Shown here: positions 32,939 through 41,567 of the stretch, one piece after another | How the letters are laid out: every line of letters starts with the position of its first letter | How positions within the stretch are numbered: the stretch's first letter is position 1 | Origin: Geothrix fermentans DSM 14018 | GTDB taxonomy: Bacteria > Acidobacteriota > Holophagae > Holophagales > Holophagaceae | DNA: 45,624 bases | Direction of reading: 5' to 3' | Assembly (NCBI RefSeq): GCF_000428885.1 | Contig: NZ_KE386811.1 | Location: 67,413 to 113,036, forward strand | Notes under the pieces: model-generated | Database searches by the model: none | Told to the model about the DNA's origin: nothing | The model's input: the letters and a program-made list of their open reading frames with translations, nothing else | Position numbers and translations under genes: made by a program

Positions 32939-34153
32939 TCAGCTGCCGTCCGCCTCCGCCAGTCCCCAGCGGTCCCAGAGCAGCAGGAGCAGCAGGCCCG
33001 GGATGGCCGCCGCGGCGCAGACGGGGAAGTAGAGCTTCCAGCCGTACCAGTCGGCCATGAAGCCCGTGAGGCCCGCGAAGAGCGTGCGCGGCAGGGCCAT
33101 GAGGGCGCTGAAGAGGGCGTACTGGGTGCCCGTGTAGGCCCGGTTGCAGGCCCCCATGAGCAGGGCCGCGAAGGCGCTGCCGCCCATGCCATAGGCCAGG
33201 TTCTCCAGGGTATTGGCGGCCACCAGCAGGGGCAGGTGCCGCCCCAGCATGGAGATGGCCCAGAAGCCCAGGATGCTGCCCGCCTGCACGAAGCCGCAGA
33301 TCCAGAGGGCCTTGCGCAGGCTCATGCGCGTGAGCATCCAGCCGCCCAGGAGCCCCCCCAGGATGATGGCCACCATGGCGGTGGTCTTCTGGACCGTGCC
33401 GATCTCCATCTTGCTGAAGCCCATGCCCCGCAGGAGGAAGGGGATGGTCATGGATTCCGCCAGCCAGTCCCCCAGCTTGTAGAACACGGCGAAGGCCAGG
33501 AGGTAGCCGATGCCCTTGCGCTGGAGGAGATCCTTCAGCGGCCCTGCAATGGCCTCCTGCAGGGTGCGCGGGGCCCGGGCCACGGTGTCGGTGTTCAAGG
33601 CGAGCCAGGTCCCGGCGAAGCCCGCCAGGGTGAGCCCGGCCATGGCCAGGTAGGTGGCCCGCCAGCCGAGGGCCTGGGCCAGGATGAGCGCCAGGCCGCC
33701 GCTCACGAGCATGGCCACGCGGTAGGCGGCGATGTGGATGCTGTTGCCCAGGCCCAGGTGCTTCTGGTCGAGGGCCTCGGCCCGCCAGGCATCGACGGCG
33801 ATGTCGAAGGTGGCGCTGGTGACGGCCACGGCCAGGGCCAGGAGGGCCACCCGCGGCAGGTTGAGGTGCGGCTGGGTGAAGGCCAGCAGGGCCAGGGCCA
33901 GGGCCATGCCCAGCTGCATGAGGGCCATCCAGCCCCGGCGGCGGCCCAGGCCCGGCAGCGCGAAGCGGTCCAGGAAGGGCGCCCAGAACACCTTCAGGCT
34001 GTAGGGCAGGGTCACGAAGCTGAAGAGGCCGATGGTGGCCAGGCTCAGGCCCTCGTCCGTCATCCAGGCCTTGAGCGTGGAGCCGGTCAGGAAGAGGGGA
34101 AGCCCGGAGGCGAAGCCCAGGAGCAGGAGGACGAGGGTCTGGCGGGGCTTCAT
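32939..34153 (-). CDS. AmpG-like major facilitator transporter
   Basis: The 404-aa protein has about 12 transmembrane helices. The N-terminus (LLLLGFASGLPLFLTGSTLKAW) and FVTLPYSLKVFWAPFLDR (46-63) match AmpG (PAT family, acetyl-CoA/muropeptide transporters). AmpG imports GlcNAc-anhydroMurNAc-peptides for cell-wall recycling and beta-lactamase induction signalling. Other members of the family carry different substrates. The DUF2231 gene ends 23 bp upstream on the same strand. The BlaI/M56 pair lies 13 kb away, so a functional link is speculative. Confidence 0.8.
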   Translation of the reverse strand: MKPRQTLVLLLLGFASGLPLFLTGSTLKAWMTDEGLSLATIGLFSFVTLPYSLKVFWAPFLDRFALPGLGRRRGWMALMQLGMALALALLAFTQPHLNLPRVALLALAVAVTSATFDIAVDAWRAEALDQKHLGLGNSIHIAAYRVAMLVSGGLALILAQALGWRATYLAMAGLTLAGFAGTWLALNTDTVARAPRTLQEAIAGPLKDLLQRKGIGYLLAFAVFYKLGDWLAESMTIPFLLRGMGFSKMEIGTVQKTTAMVAIILGGLLGGWMLTRMSLRKALWICGFVQAGSILGFWAISMLGRHLPLLVAANTLENLAYGMGGSAFAALLMGACNRAYTGTQYALFSALMALPRTLFAGLTGFMADWYGWKLYFPVCAAAAIPGLLLLLLWDRWGLAEADGS

Positions 34154-34176
34154 CCCACCAGCCTAACCGGACTCCC

Positions 34177-34734
34177 TCAGGGCTCGCCCCCGTGGGTGTG
34201 CAGCTCGTGGACCATGCGGCCCCCCAGGTGGCCCGTGCGGAGCAGCGCCGCCACGCCCAGGGCGCTGACCGCCAGCCACAGGATGAAGAGGGTCCGGGCC
34301 GGGCCGGGCGCCAGCTCGCGGCGGCGGAGCCGGGCCAGGCCCATCTGGCCGAGCCAGGCGGCGGTCAGGAACCCGAAGAGCGAGACGGTCCACTGGGCCG
34401 CCCGCTCGTGGTCCTTCACGGCGGCCCTCAATTCCGGGGTGCGGTGGGCGAAGGTCTCCGCCGCATCTCCCGTGGCCAGGGCCAGCAGCCCCCCCAGGAG
34501 GCCCAGGGCCAGCAGGAGCAGGGCCACGGCGTGGATGCCCCGGCGCTGGGCCGGCCACAGGGCGCCGATGAGGAAGAGCAGCGGGGCCACGGCCAGCAGG
34601 GCGATGGGGATGTGGACGACGGCCGGGTGGAGGTGGTTGAACGGCGGCACGGCGGGCTCCGGGGCGGGTGGTCTCCACGAGGATGCGCCCGGGACCGGGG
34701 ACGGCGCCAGACCGGAGGGGCCGCTTTCTGCCAT
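34177..34734 (-). CDS. DUF2231-type membrane protein
   Basis: The 185-aa protein has four membrane helices and the motif HLHPAVVHIPIALL (about 33-46), typical of DUF2231. The paired His residues may bind heme. Conserved GDAAETFAHR and DHERAAQWT follow. Function unknown; redox roles are often suggested. Start is not certain: ATG 34734 is used, but ATG at 34767 or 34890 in frame would add N-terminal residues. It is divergent from the Rieske gene with 82 bp between them, so a shared regulatory region is possible. Confidence 0.65.
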   Translation of the reverse strand: MAESGPSGLAPSPVPGASSWRPPAPEPAVPPFNHLHPAVVHIPIALLAVAPLLFLIGALWPAQRRGIHAVALLLLALGLLGGLLALATGDAAETFAHRTPELRAAVKDHERAAQWTVSLFGFLTAAWLGQMGLARLRRRELAPGPARTLFILWLAVSALGVAALLRTGHLGGRMVHELHTHGGEP

Positions 34735-34816
34735 CCGGATCTTTGGGCCCTCGGGGCGGGGCCGCATCTTCGCTCCCAAGCCACTCCGCACACCGCGGCC
34801 CGCCCAGGGAGGTCCC

Positions 34817-35413
34817 ATGTCCCAGCCCGAACCTGCCCCAACGACCAGCCCCGCCTCCGGCTCCGCCAGCCCCGCCTCCGGCTCCGCCAACCCCGCCTCC
34901 GGCCTCGACCGGCGGGAGTTCTGCGCCTGCGCCCTCGCGGTGGCCGCCGCGGCCGCAGCCGTCTCCTGTGGCGGGGGCGGCGGGGGAGGCTACTCCGCCC
35001 CGGCGCCGCCTCCTCCGCCACCGCCCCCGCCCAGCCCCGTCACCACCTCGGAAACGAAGGTCAGCCTGCTGGGCCAGCCCTCGGGAACGGTGAAGGACTA
35101 CACCACCACGGCCTCCGGCGCCTGCCCCCTGATCCTGGGGGCCGCCCAGGGCTACTACCTGGTGCGCGACAGCGCCGGCATCTACGCCTTCAACGCCAGC
35201 TGCCTGCACCAGGGCGGGCGCCTCAACCCCACGCAGACGGGCTTCGGCTGCCCCTGCCACGGCAGCCAGTACGACCTCAACGGCACCGTGACCGTGGGCC
35301 CAGCCCCCGTGGGCGCCGTCCTCCAGCACTACCAGGTGAGCGAGTCCTCGCCCGGCGGCCCGCTGGTGATCGACCCCTCCAAGCCCGTCTCCGCCTCCGC
35401 GCGGCTCACCTGA
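34817..35413 (+). CDS. Tat-exported Rieske [2Fe-2S] lipoprotein
   Basis: The 198-aa protein has a low-complexity Ser/Pro/Ala start (three PASG repeats, residues 12-29). A twin-arginine segment (DRREF, 31-35) and hydrophobic stretch end in a lipobox-like AVSC, Cys51. Poly-Gly and poly-Pro (64-72) linkers and a Rieske domain follow. The cluster ligands are CLH (Cys129, His131) and CPCH (Cys145, His148). It likely carries electrons at the outer face of the inner membrane. It is followed after 13 bp by the DUF5777 barrel gene, so they are probably co-transcribed. AGGGAGG lies just before the ATG. Confidence 0.85.
   Translation: MSQPEPAPTTSPASGSASPASGSANPASGLDRREFCACALAVAAAAAAVSCGGGGGGGYSAPAPPPPPPPPPSPVTTSETKVSLLGQPSGTVKDYTTTASGACPLILGAAQGYYLVRDSAGIYAFNASCLHQGGRLNPTQTGFGCPCHGSQYDLNGTVTVGPAPVGAVLQHYQVSESSPGGPLVIDPSKPVSASARLT
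34847..34903 (+). repeat. 21-bp in-frame tandem repeat in the Rieske gene
   Basis: A 21-bp unit (34847-34867 and 34868-34888, plus a partial third copy to 34903) encodes a repeated 7-residue SPASGSA motif. Slippage would change the length but keep the frame. Confidence 0.9.
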
Positions 35414-35426
35414 GGCGGCCGGGACC

Positions 35427-36230
35427 ATGCCCCGACGGCCCACCCTCCCCGCTCTCCTCCCGCTCCTGCTCCTGGCCGCGCCCATGCAGGCCCAGGATGC
35501 CGAGCAGCCTTCCGAACTCCCCCTGGGCCTCAACCTGCCCACGGCGGACCACCTCCCGGGCTGGCACCCCGCCATCCGGTTCACCCACCGGTTCACGGAG
35601 CCGGCCAAGGGCAACTCGAAGGACTTCTACGGCCTGGACGGCGGCAACTTCGCGGGCCTGGGCCTGGACATCGGCATCGCGGTGGTGCCGGGCCTCAACG
35701 CCCAGATCTACCGCACCGCCGACGACAAGACCGTGGTCCTGGCCCTCCAGGAGCAGCTCCTGGACGGCGCGCATGTCAGGCTGGCGGCGCGGGTGGAGCG
35801 CTTCGACGAGACCCTCCAGCGCGCCACCTACGCCTTCGGGACCGTGGGCATCAGCGGCGCGGCCGTGCAGCTCCCCGCGGAGTTCGTGGCCGGATCCTTC
35901 ACCTTCAGCCTCGTGCCCACCTGGCTCTCCCGCACCACCACCCGGGACAAGGCCCTCTTCACCGCTGGGGCCGGCCTCCGATGGCGCTTCCTCGAAAGCC
36001 AGTCGGTCCTGGCCGAGTACTACCCCCGCCCCTCCCGCCTGGATGGCGCCTCCTACGAGCAGGGCTACGCCGTGGGCTACCGCTTCCAGACCAAGGGCCA
36101 CCGCTTCACACTCCTGGCCACCAATGTCCAGGGCACCACCGCCCACCAGGTCCTGGGCGGCGACTATGCCGGTGGCCCCAGGCCACCGGGAAGGTGGGCC
36201 CTGGGGTTCAACCTGGTGCGGATCTTCTAG
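35427..36230 (+). CDS. DUF5777-like outer-membrane beta-barrel protein
   Basis: The 267-aa protein has a signal peptide (1-22, ending MQAQ) and alternating hydrophobic beta-strands through to a C-terminal Phe (NLVRIF), as expected for an outer-membrane barrel. LPTADHLPGWHPAIRFTHRF near 36-55 suggests the DUF5777 family. Function unknown. It follows the Rieske gene closely, which suggests one transcript linking a periplasmic electron carrier to the outer membrane. A 9+3+9 palindrome (36169-36189) sits near the 3' end. The stop TAG overlaps the convergent gene's stop (CTAG). Confidence 0.7.
   Translation: MPRRPTLPALLPLLLLAAPMQAQDAEQPSELPLGLNLPTADHLPGWHPAIRFTHRFTEPAKGNSKDFYGLDGGNFAGLGLDIGIAVVPGLNAQIYRTADDKTVVLALQEQLLDGAHVRLAARVERFDETLQRATYAFGTVGISGAAVQLPAEFVAGSFTFSLVPTWLSRTTTRDKALFTAGAGLRWRFLESQSVLAEYYPRPSRLDGASYEQGYAVGYRFQTKGHRFTLLATNVQGTTAHQVLGGDYAGGPRPPGRWALGFNLVRIF
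36169..36189. repeat. 21-bp palindrome inside the DUF5777 gene
   Basis: Perfect 9-bp arms (36169-36177 and 36181-36189) flank the spacer CCA. Encodes part of AGGPRPPG near the C-terminus. Confidence 0.85.
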
Positions 36231-37261
36231 CGCGGAGCCGGCGCCAGGATCCGGAGCCCGGGACCGGCACCCAGCCGCTTCAGGGGGAAATAGAGAAGGT
36301 GCGTGCCGGGATCGATGGCCACGACGTGGGCGTTGGGGCCAACCTCCTGGTCGCCCTCCCGGCGGAGGGCGCCACCCTCTTCGCTGAAGACCGACGCCGG
36401 TCCCGATTCGGAAGCCACCACCAGCCGCCCGGTCCCCGGGTCGAAGGCCAGCACATCCGGATCCCGGCCCACGGCAAAGGAGGCCGCGACCCGACCCCGG
36501 ACCAGGTCCACCACGAGGAGAACCGCGTTCCCCTCACAGGCGACGAAGGCCAGACGGCGGTCGGGATCGAGGGCCAGGCCATGGTTCCCCTTGGCGCCGG
36601 GCAGATCCATGCGGGCCACCACCATGAGGGTATTCGGATCGATCGCCACCAATTGGTTCTGGGTCTGGACATTGGTGTAGATGCGCCGTGAGATGGGGTC
36701 GTACTGGGTGTTGCCGGCCTCGCCGCCCAAGGGGACCTGCCCGACGACCCGGTGAGTCCCGGTTTCGATCACCACCACCTGGCCGCCCCGCTCGTCGGAG
36801 ACGAACACCCGCCCGTTCTCCGGATCGAAGGCGAGGCCATCGGGGAAACGACCCGCTGGCACCCGGGCGAGCTCGCGGAGGGTGCGGGTGTCCAGCACGG
36901 CGACCCTCCCTTCTCCGGCCACGCTGACATACAGCTCATTCCGGGACGGGACCGCGAGGATGCCCGTGCAGCTCGGATAACCCTGCAGGACCGTCTCGAC
37001 CTTGCGCGCGGCGGTGTCGAATACCACCACCTCCCCCGCGCCCATGTGGTTGAGGTAGAGCCGGTGCGCCGCAGGGTCGAGGCTGGCGTAGTCGAACCTG
37101 GAGGCATCGCCTGGTAGAGGCACATCGACCACCGGCAGGAGCAGCGCCGGGGCCTTGGGCTTGGACTGGCAGGCGAGTGGAGCCAGGAGCAGGACGAGGG
37201 TCCGGATCTGGGCGCACAGCCCGTTGGATCGCGCGGAAAGGGCATGGGATCGGCTTTTCAT
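36227..37261 (-). CDS. YncE-like beta-propeller lipoprotein
   Basis: The 344-aa protein has a lipoprotein signal ending APLAC (Cys31). At least six propeller blades follow (repeated phrases such as GEVVVFDTAARKV, GRVAVLDTRTLREL, GQVVVIETGTHRVV, NQLVAIDPNTLMVV). It belongs to the YncE/YVTN propeller group; in this window it is the last gene of the chrB-chrA-DUF5916 unit, 23 bp after the DUF5916 gene. The role may be binding or sensing at the outer membrane; this is an inference. GGAGG precedes the ATG. Confidence 0.8.
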   Translation of the reverse strand: MKSRSHALSARSNGLCAQIRTLVLLLAPLACQSKPKAPALLLPVVDVPLPGDASRFDYASLDPAAHRLYLNHMGAGEVVVFDTAARKVETVLQGYPSCTGILAVPSRNELYVSVAGEGRVAVLDTRTLRELARVPAGRFPDGLAFDPENGRVFVSDERGGQVVVIETGTHRVVGQVPLGGEAGNTQYDPISRRIYTNVQTQNQLVAIDPNTLMVVARMDLPGAKGNHGLALDPDRRLAFVACEGNAVLLVVDLVRGRVAASFAVGRDPDVLAFDPGTGRLVVASESGPASVFSEEGGALRREGDQEVGPNAHVVAIDPGTHLLYFPLKRLGAGPGLRILAPAPR

Positions 37262-37284
37262 GAGGCCTCCAAGGCAACCTTGGT

Positions 37285-39444
37285 TCAAGGCCGGAAGGTC
37301 CAGCGGAGCTTGGCGCTGAGGACATCCTGGCGGGGGAGGAAGCGCAGGGGTCCGTTCAGGTCCGGTCGCTCCCAGCCGCGGTTCCAGACCAGGAAGGCCT
37401 CGGCCTGCGGACGGACCTGCCACCGGAGGCGGAGGTTCGATGCCAGGCTCCGGGAGGCGGTGTCGTATTGCAGGAGGCCCGTGAGGATCAGGCCCGGGTT
37501 CCATCCGTACTCGCCCCGGAGCTGGAAGAGCCGCTGGGTGAAGCGGCCCCATGGCAGGCGGGCGAAGTCGTTCTCGGCGCTGGCCGTCCAGCGGATGTGC
37601 CCGTCCCGCGCGTTGCCGCCCACGGATTGGATCCACTGGACGAGGCGGCCCCCATAGAACTCGCCGAACCAGACGGTGGTGGCCGCCTGCCACGGGCGTG
37701 CCGCGGCGCTCTCCGCCTGCATCCGCCAGCGGTCGAAGCGGTACTCGCCCGCCGGAATGACCACTCCCGGGCTGATCTCGAAGGGCTGGACCAGCCTCTC
37801 CACCTGCGGCTGCCAGTTGGCCTCGAAGTGGTCCCCCGCGGCGGTCACCACGTTGAACGGGGCTGTGAAGAGCTCCCAGCTCTGAAGGTTCCCCTGAAGG
37901 TCCTCGATGCGGAGCGCGCTCAGTTCGAAGAAGGCCTGGCGGATCCACTGGAGGGAGGGCCCAGCCGGGCGCGGCTGGTAGGCGAAGCCCGCCGACATCT
38001 GCTTCGTGCCCGGCCGGGGGAGGAAGCCCAGCCCAGGATCGAGGGCATCTCCGAAGCGGTTCATCCTGACGTTGAGGTCCCAGAGGTCGTTCGGGTAGTC
38101 GATCTTGAAGCCCCAGCCGCCCGGATCGCCGGACGGGATCGCAGTTCCGCGGCTGCGGGCCGTCCACAGCCCCACCTCGAAGAGCTTGTCGCCGAAGAGC
38201 CTGGAGGTCTGCCACACCGCGTCCAGAGCCGCCAGGCGATTGGTTCCTGGCCCCTCAGGATTCCCGTCGGTCCCCAGGGCGCCGATCCGCAGATGCTCGT
38301 CGACGTCCCAGCTCACGCGCGCGGCGGAAAGGTCCGTGCCGCTCCGGGCGGCGGAGGGCTCCTGCCGGATGCTCAGGGCGCCGATCGACACCGGTCCCGC
38401 GCGCCCGAGCACCTTCCCGCCGCCGCTGAGCGGGACCGGCACGCCATCCACCAGGCCCAGGGTGCGGGAGAAGAAGGGGATGAAGTCGGTGTCCAACCCG
38501 AGGCCGAACTGGAACTGGTTCGAGCCCTCCAGGAAGAAGGCCCGCTTCTCGGGGAAGTAGAGCGGAAAACGCGTCAGATTGATCTGGCGGGCATCGACCT
38601 CCGTCTCCGCGAAGTCGGGGTGGTAGGTGAGCACGCCGGTGAGCTGGTCCGTGAGCGTGGCTTCGACATCGAGTCCCGCCCTTCCCCGGACGGAGCGGGT
38701 TCTGCTGCGGAAGTCCTCGCTCTTCTGGGCCAGCAGGAAGGGCGTTACGGAAAGGCCGCCGCCCCGTTTCAGGCCGGCCACTCCCTCCAGGATGCCGGCC
38801 CGGGCCATGTCCGGGAGTTTGGCATCGAGGATGGGGGAGGCCCAGCGCAGGGTCAATTGCGCCCGGGCCACCCGGCGCTCCAGGTTGAACCCCCACCGGT
38901 TCCGCGCAGGATCGAAGCGCAGGGTGCGGCTGGGGATGAACACTTCCAGGCTCCAGCCGGAACCATCCCTGGCCGTGGCGGCCTCCCAGATGCCATCCCA
39001 GTCGAGGGACACGGCTTCAGGGCCCGAGATCAGGCCGTCGGCGCGGGCCCCGGAGGCGTTCACCTGGAACTGGTATGCCGTGTGTCCGTCCCCCAGGGTG
39101 TCCAGCACCAGGGTGACGGCGTCGTCGCCGCTGAAGTCCCCGTCCCGCCGGAGGGTGTGGGCCGCGATCATCGAAGGATCTGGATCCCCGCACCGGACCC
39201 CCACGTAGAGGCCTTCGGGGGCCACGAGGACCTTCACCACCGTGAGGAAGGGTGTGGCGGCGCCCGGGACGGGAGCCTGCTGCGTCAGGATGATCTCGGG
39301 GGCCTCCCGCCAGATGGGCTCATCCAGGCGCCCGTCCAGGTGGATCGGAGCGGTCGTCAGACAAGCTCTCGCCACAGGCGGGGCCCCGGCCCGCGCAGGG
39401 ACACCCAGGCCGACTAGGACGGCCAGCACCGTCCGGCTAGCCAT
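37285..39444 (-). CDS. DUF5916-family outer-membrane protein (CBM9-like + barrel)
   Basis: The 719-aa protein has a signal peptide (1 to about 20) and an N-terminal CBM9-like beta-sandwich (about 26-190: IHLDGRLDEPIWREAPEI, then GLYVGVRCGDPDP). A C-terminal region of about 500 residues is rich in alternating aromatic strands typical of a TonB-type or DUF5916 barrel. Such proteins are common in Acidobacteriota and Bacteroidota; their substrates are unknown. The start ATG overlaps the chrA stop by 8 bp, which shows it belongs to the chromate operon transcript. A TTG start at 39456 is an alternative. Confidence 0.75.
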   Translation of the reverse strand: MASRTVLAVLVGLGVPARAGAPPVARACLTTAPIHLDGRLDEPIWREAPEIILTQQAPVPGAATPFLTVVKVLVAPEGLYVGVRCGDPDPSMIAAHTLRRDGDFSGDDAVTLVLDTLGDGHTAYQFQVNASGARADGLISGPEAVSLDWDGIWEAATARDGSGWSLEVFIPSRTLRFDPARNRWGFNLERRVARAQLTLRWASPILDAKLPDMARAGILEGVAGLKRGGGLSVTPFLLAQKSEDFRSRTRSVRGRAGLDVEATLTDQLTGVLTYHPDFAETEVDARQINLTRFPLYFPEKRAFFLEGSNQFQFGLGLDTDFIPFFSRTLGLVDGVPVPLSGGGKVLGRAGPVSIGALSIRQEPSAARSGTDLSAARVSWDVDEHLRIGALGTDGNPEGPGTNRLAALDAVWQTSRLFGDKLFEVGLWTARSRGTAIPSGDPGGWGFKIDYPNDLWDLNVRMNRFGDALDPGLGFLPRPGTKQMSAGFAYQPRPAGPSLQWIRQAFFELSALRIEDLQGNLQSWELFTAPFNVVTAAGDHFEANWQPQVERLVQPFEISPGVVIPAGEYRFDRWRMQAESAAARPWQAATTVWFGEFYGGRLVQWIQSVGGNARDGHIRWTASAENDFARLPWGRFTQRLFQLRGEYGWNPGLILTGLLQYDTASRSLASNLRLRWQVRPQAEAFLVWNRGWERPDLNGPLRFLPRQDVLSAKLRWTFRP

Positions 39445-40573
39445 GATAGATTCCAAGCCCCAGCAGCCCGGCCGCGAGCACCACCAGGGGCTCAGGGACC
39501 TTGGTCTTCCAGATGAGCACGAGGGCGGCGAGCCCGATGAGGGCCGTGGGCAGGTCGCGGAGGGCCCCCCGGCCCAGCACGATCACCGCGCCGGCGATGG
39601 CGCCCGTGGCCCCCGCCGTCACGCCCGCCACCAGGGCCTTCAGGCCCGGGTGTTTCCCGTGCCGGCGGAAGAAGGGTGCCGCGAGCACCACCATCAGGTA
39701 GACCGGGAGGAAGACGCCCGCCGCCGCAGCGCAGGCCCCGAGCGGGCCAGCGACCAGGTAGCCGATGAACGCCACGGTGATCACCACGGGACCGGGCGTG
39801 ATCATGGCCACGGCCACAGCATCCAGGAACTGGCGCTCGGTGAGCCAGTGCCACTCGTTGACCACGCCGCCGTGGAGGAAGGGCACGATGGCCAGGCCCG
39901 AGCCAAAGACGAACAGGCCCGCCTTGGCGAAGAACCACAGCAGCGATCCGGCCGTGGCGGCCGGAACGGCCCCCTTGATCCCCGTGAGCAGCCAGGGCGC
40001 CAGGCCGGCCGCGGAGGTCCGCCGCCAGGGGCGCGCCTTCAGGGCCCAGGCCAGCAGACCCCCGAGCAGGACCAGGGAGATCCACTCCCGGCCCGTGAGG
40101 GCGGTGGTGACGGCCACGGCCAGGAAGATCCCCCAGGAGAGTGGGTCCCGCTTCAGGGTGGCCTTGCCCAGCTTGAAGGCGGAGCGGGCGATGATGCCGA
40201 TGACCGCGGCCCCCACGCCGTAGAAGACCGCCTGCATCCATCGGAGGCCTCCGAAGGTCAGGTACAGCCAGGAAAGCCCCATCACCATCAGGAACGAGGG
40301 GAGGATGAACGCGACGCCGACAAGCGTGGCCCCCAGCACCCCGGCCCGCACATAGCCCAGGTAGATCGCCAGCTGGGCCGCCAGAGGCCCCGGGGCCAGT
40401 TGGGCCAGGGTCAGCGCCTCTTGGTAGTCCGCTTCGCTGATCCATCCCCGGGCTTCCACCAGATCCCGCTGCATCGCCCCGGCCAGGGCGATGGGACCAC
40501 CAAAGCCGAAAGCGCCGAGCTTCAGGAAATAGAGGACGAAGGCCCGGAGCGGAGGAAGCGTGGTCTGGGTCAT
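39437..40573 (-). CDS. chrA: Chromate transporter, two-domain (long-chain) ChrA
   Basis: The 378-aa protein has two CHR domains: LKLGAFGFGGPIALAG (about 17-32) in the first and FAKAGLFVFGSGLAIVPFLH (about 213-232) with TPGPVVITVAFIGY in the second. About 10-12 membrane helices are present. ChrA exports chromate in exchange for protons. The ATG overlaps the chrB stop (ATGA). Confidence 0.9.
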   Translation of the reverse strand: MTQTTLPPLRAFVLYFLKLGAFGFGGPIALAGAMQRDLVEARGWISEADYQEALTLAQLAPGPLAAQLAIYLGYVRAGVLGATLVGVAFILPSFLMVMGLSWLYLTFGGLRWMQAVFYGVGAAVIGIIARSAFKLGKATLKRDPLSWGIFLAVAVTTALTGREWISLVLLGGLLAWALKARPWRRTSAAGLAPWLLTGIKGAVPAATAGSLLWFFAKAGLFVFGSGLAIVPFLHGGVVNEWHWLTERQFLDAVAVAMITPGPVVITVAFIGYLVAGPLGACAAAAGVFLPVYLMVVLAAPFFRRHGKHPGLKALVAGVTAGATGAIAGAVIVLGRGALRDLPTALIGLAALVLIWKTKVPEPLVVLAAGLLGLGIYHG

Positions 40574-41499
40574 GTCTGGCTCCGGGCCAGAGCCTCCAGA
40601 AAGGCGTCCAACACCACGGATCCGGCTGTCAATCGGTCCTCGTCCGAGGTATGGCGAAGGGCCACCCCCTGGATGACCCTCGCGAAACCTTCCGTCTCGG
40701 GGCGTTGGAAGCGCCGGTCCTTCAGGTCGACATCGTGGATCAGCTCCGCCAGGGGTCGAAGCCCCGGCGCAGCAAGACCCAGGCGATGGAGGAAGGTCTC
40801 GAAGCTGCAGCGGCCGCCTTCATGGGTGAATTCGCCCTCGGTCATGTCGAAGCGCTGCTCGCCGCGCCGGTGCCGGTAGGTCTTGGGATCCACGAACCGG
40901 AGACGAGCCTCCGGATCGACGAACCGGCGGATGAGCCAGGCGCAGGCGATCCGGTCCACGTGGATGCCCTGGCGGGTGACCCAGGTGCGTGCCCGGAAGG
41001 CTTCCAGGGACCCCAGGGGTCCAGCCTCCTGGATGGGCAGCAGCCGGGCTTCGAGGGTGGCCAGGAGGTCTTCCACCATGGCCCGGCCCGGTGCTCTGAA
41101 GAAGTCCAGGCTTTGGATTTCCTCCAAGCGGCTGCGGAACCGGGCCAGCCTGGCCGACCCCTCTTCCTGGGGTGAGGCGAGGGCCGCGCGCACCTCCCCC
41201 GCAAGCGTCCCGTAGTCCTCGTCCCGCTCCGCGCGGAACCTGGCCCTGACCTCCTCGTCGGACAGCCCCTCCACCAGGCCGGCCTCGACCACCGTGGCCT
41301 CTCCCCCGGCCCCCTCGATCTGGCGCACCATCCACTGGAAGTCCTCAGTGGCCTCCTCGGAGGCCGGAAGCGCATAGACCGAGTGTTTCAGGGCCACCGC
41401 GCCGAGCGACTGGAGCTGGCGCCGGACCTTCACCCGCAGGTAGGCAGGCCGGGCCGGGAGCTGGTGGAAGAGGAGCATCCACCGCAGGGGTTCGGGCAT
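40570..41499 (-). CDS. chrB: Chromate resistance protein ChrB
   Basis: The 309-aa protein has an N-terminal ChrB domain (MLLFHQLPARPAYLRVKVRRQL, then ALKHSVYALP) and a C-terminal ChrB domain (TWVTRQGIHVDRIACAWLIRRFVDPEARLRFVD, then FTHEGGRCSFETF). In Ochrobactrum, ChrB acts as a chromate-responsive regulator of chrA; a regulatory role here fits its position as first gene and the palindromes directly upstream (41525-41560). GGAGG precedes the ATG by about 7 nt. Confidence 0.85.
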   Translation of the reverse strand: MPEPLRWMLLFHQLPARPAYLRVKVRRQLQSLGAVALKHSVYALPASEEATEDFQWMVRQIEGAGGEATVVEAGLVEGLSDEEVRARFRAERDEDYGTLAGEVRAALASPQEEGSARLARFRSRLEEIQSLDFFRAPGRAMVEDLLATLEARLLPIQEAGPLGSLEAFRARTWVTRQGIHVDRIACAWLIRRFVDPEARLRFVDPKTYRHRRGEQRFDMTEGEFTHEGGRCSFETFLHRLGLAAPGLRPLAELIHDVDLKDRRFQRPETEGFARVIQGVALRHTSDEDRLTAGSVVLDAFLEALARSQT

Positions 41500-41524
41500 G
41501 GGATCTCCCTCCCCCCCAAAAATG

Positions 41525-41560
41525 GATTCACGTGAATCAATTTCAAGATTCACATGAACC
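41525..41560 (-). promoter_or_regulatory. Paired palindromes, candidate chr operator
   Basis: A perfect 14-bp palindrome (GATTCACGTGAATC, 41525-41538) is followed 22 bp later (41547-41560) by a near copy, GATTCACATGAACC. The spacing is about two helical turns. A TTGAAA -35-like hexamer sits between them (41541-41546, minus strand); a clear -10 was not found. It lies in the 68-bp AT-rich gap before chrB. Confidence 0.7.
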
Positions 41561-41567
41561 AAATTTT

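Noticed and set aside
41525-41538. FNR or CRP binding site
   Set aside because: The TTGAT and ATC halves are 8 nt apart instead of 4, and the flanking bases do not fit the CRP consensus.
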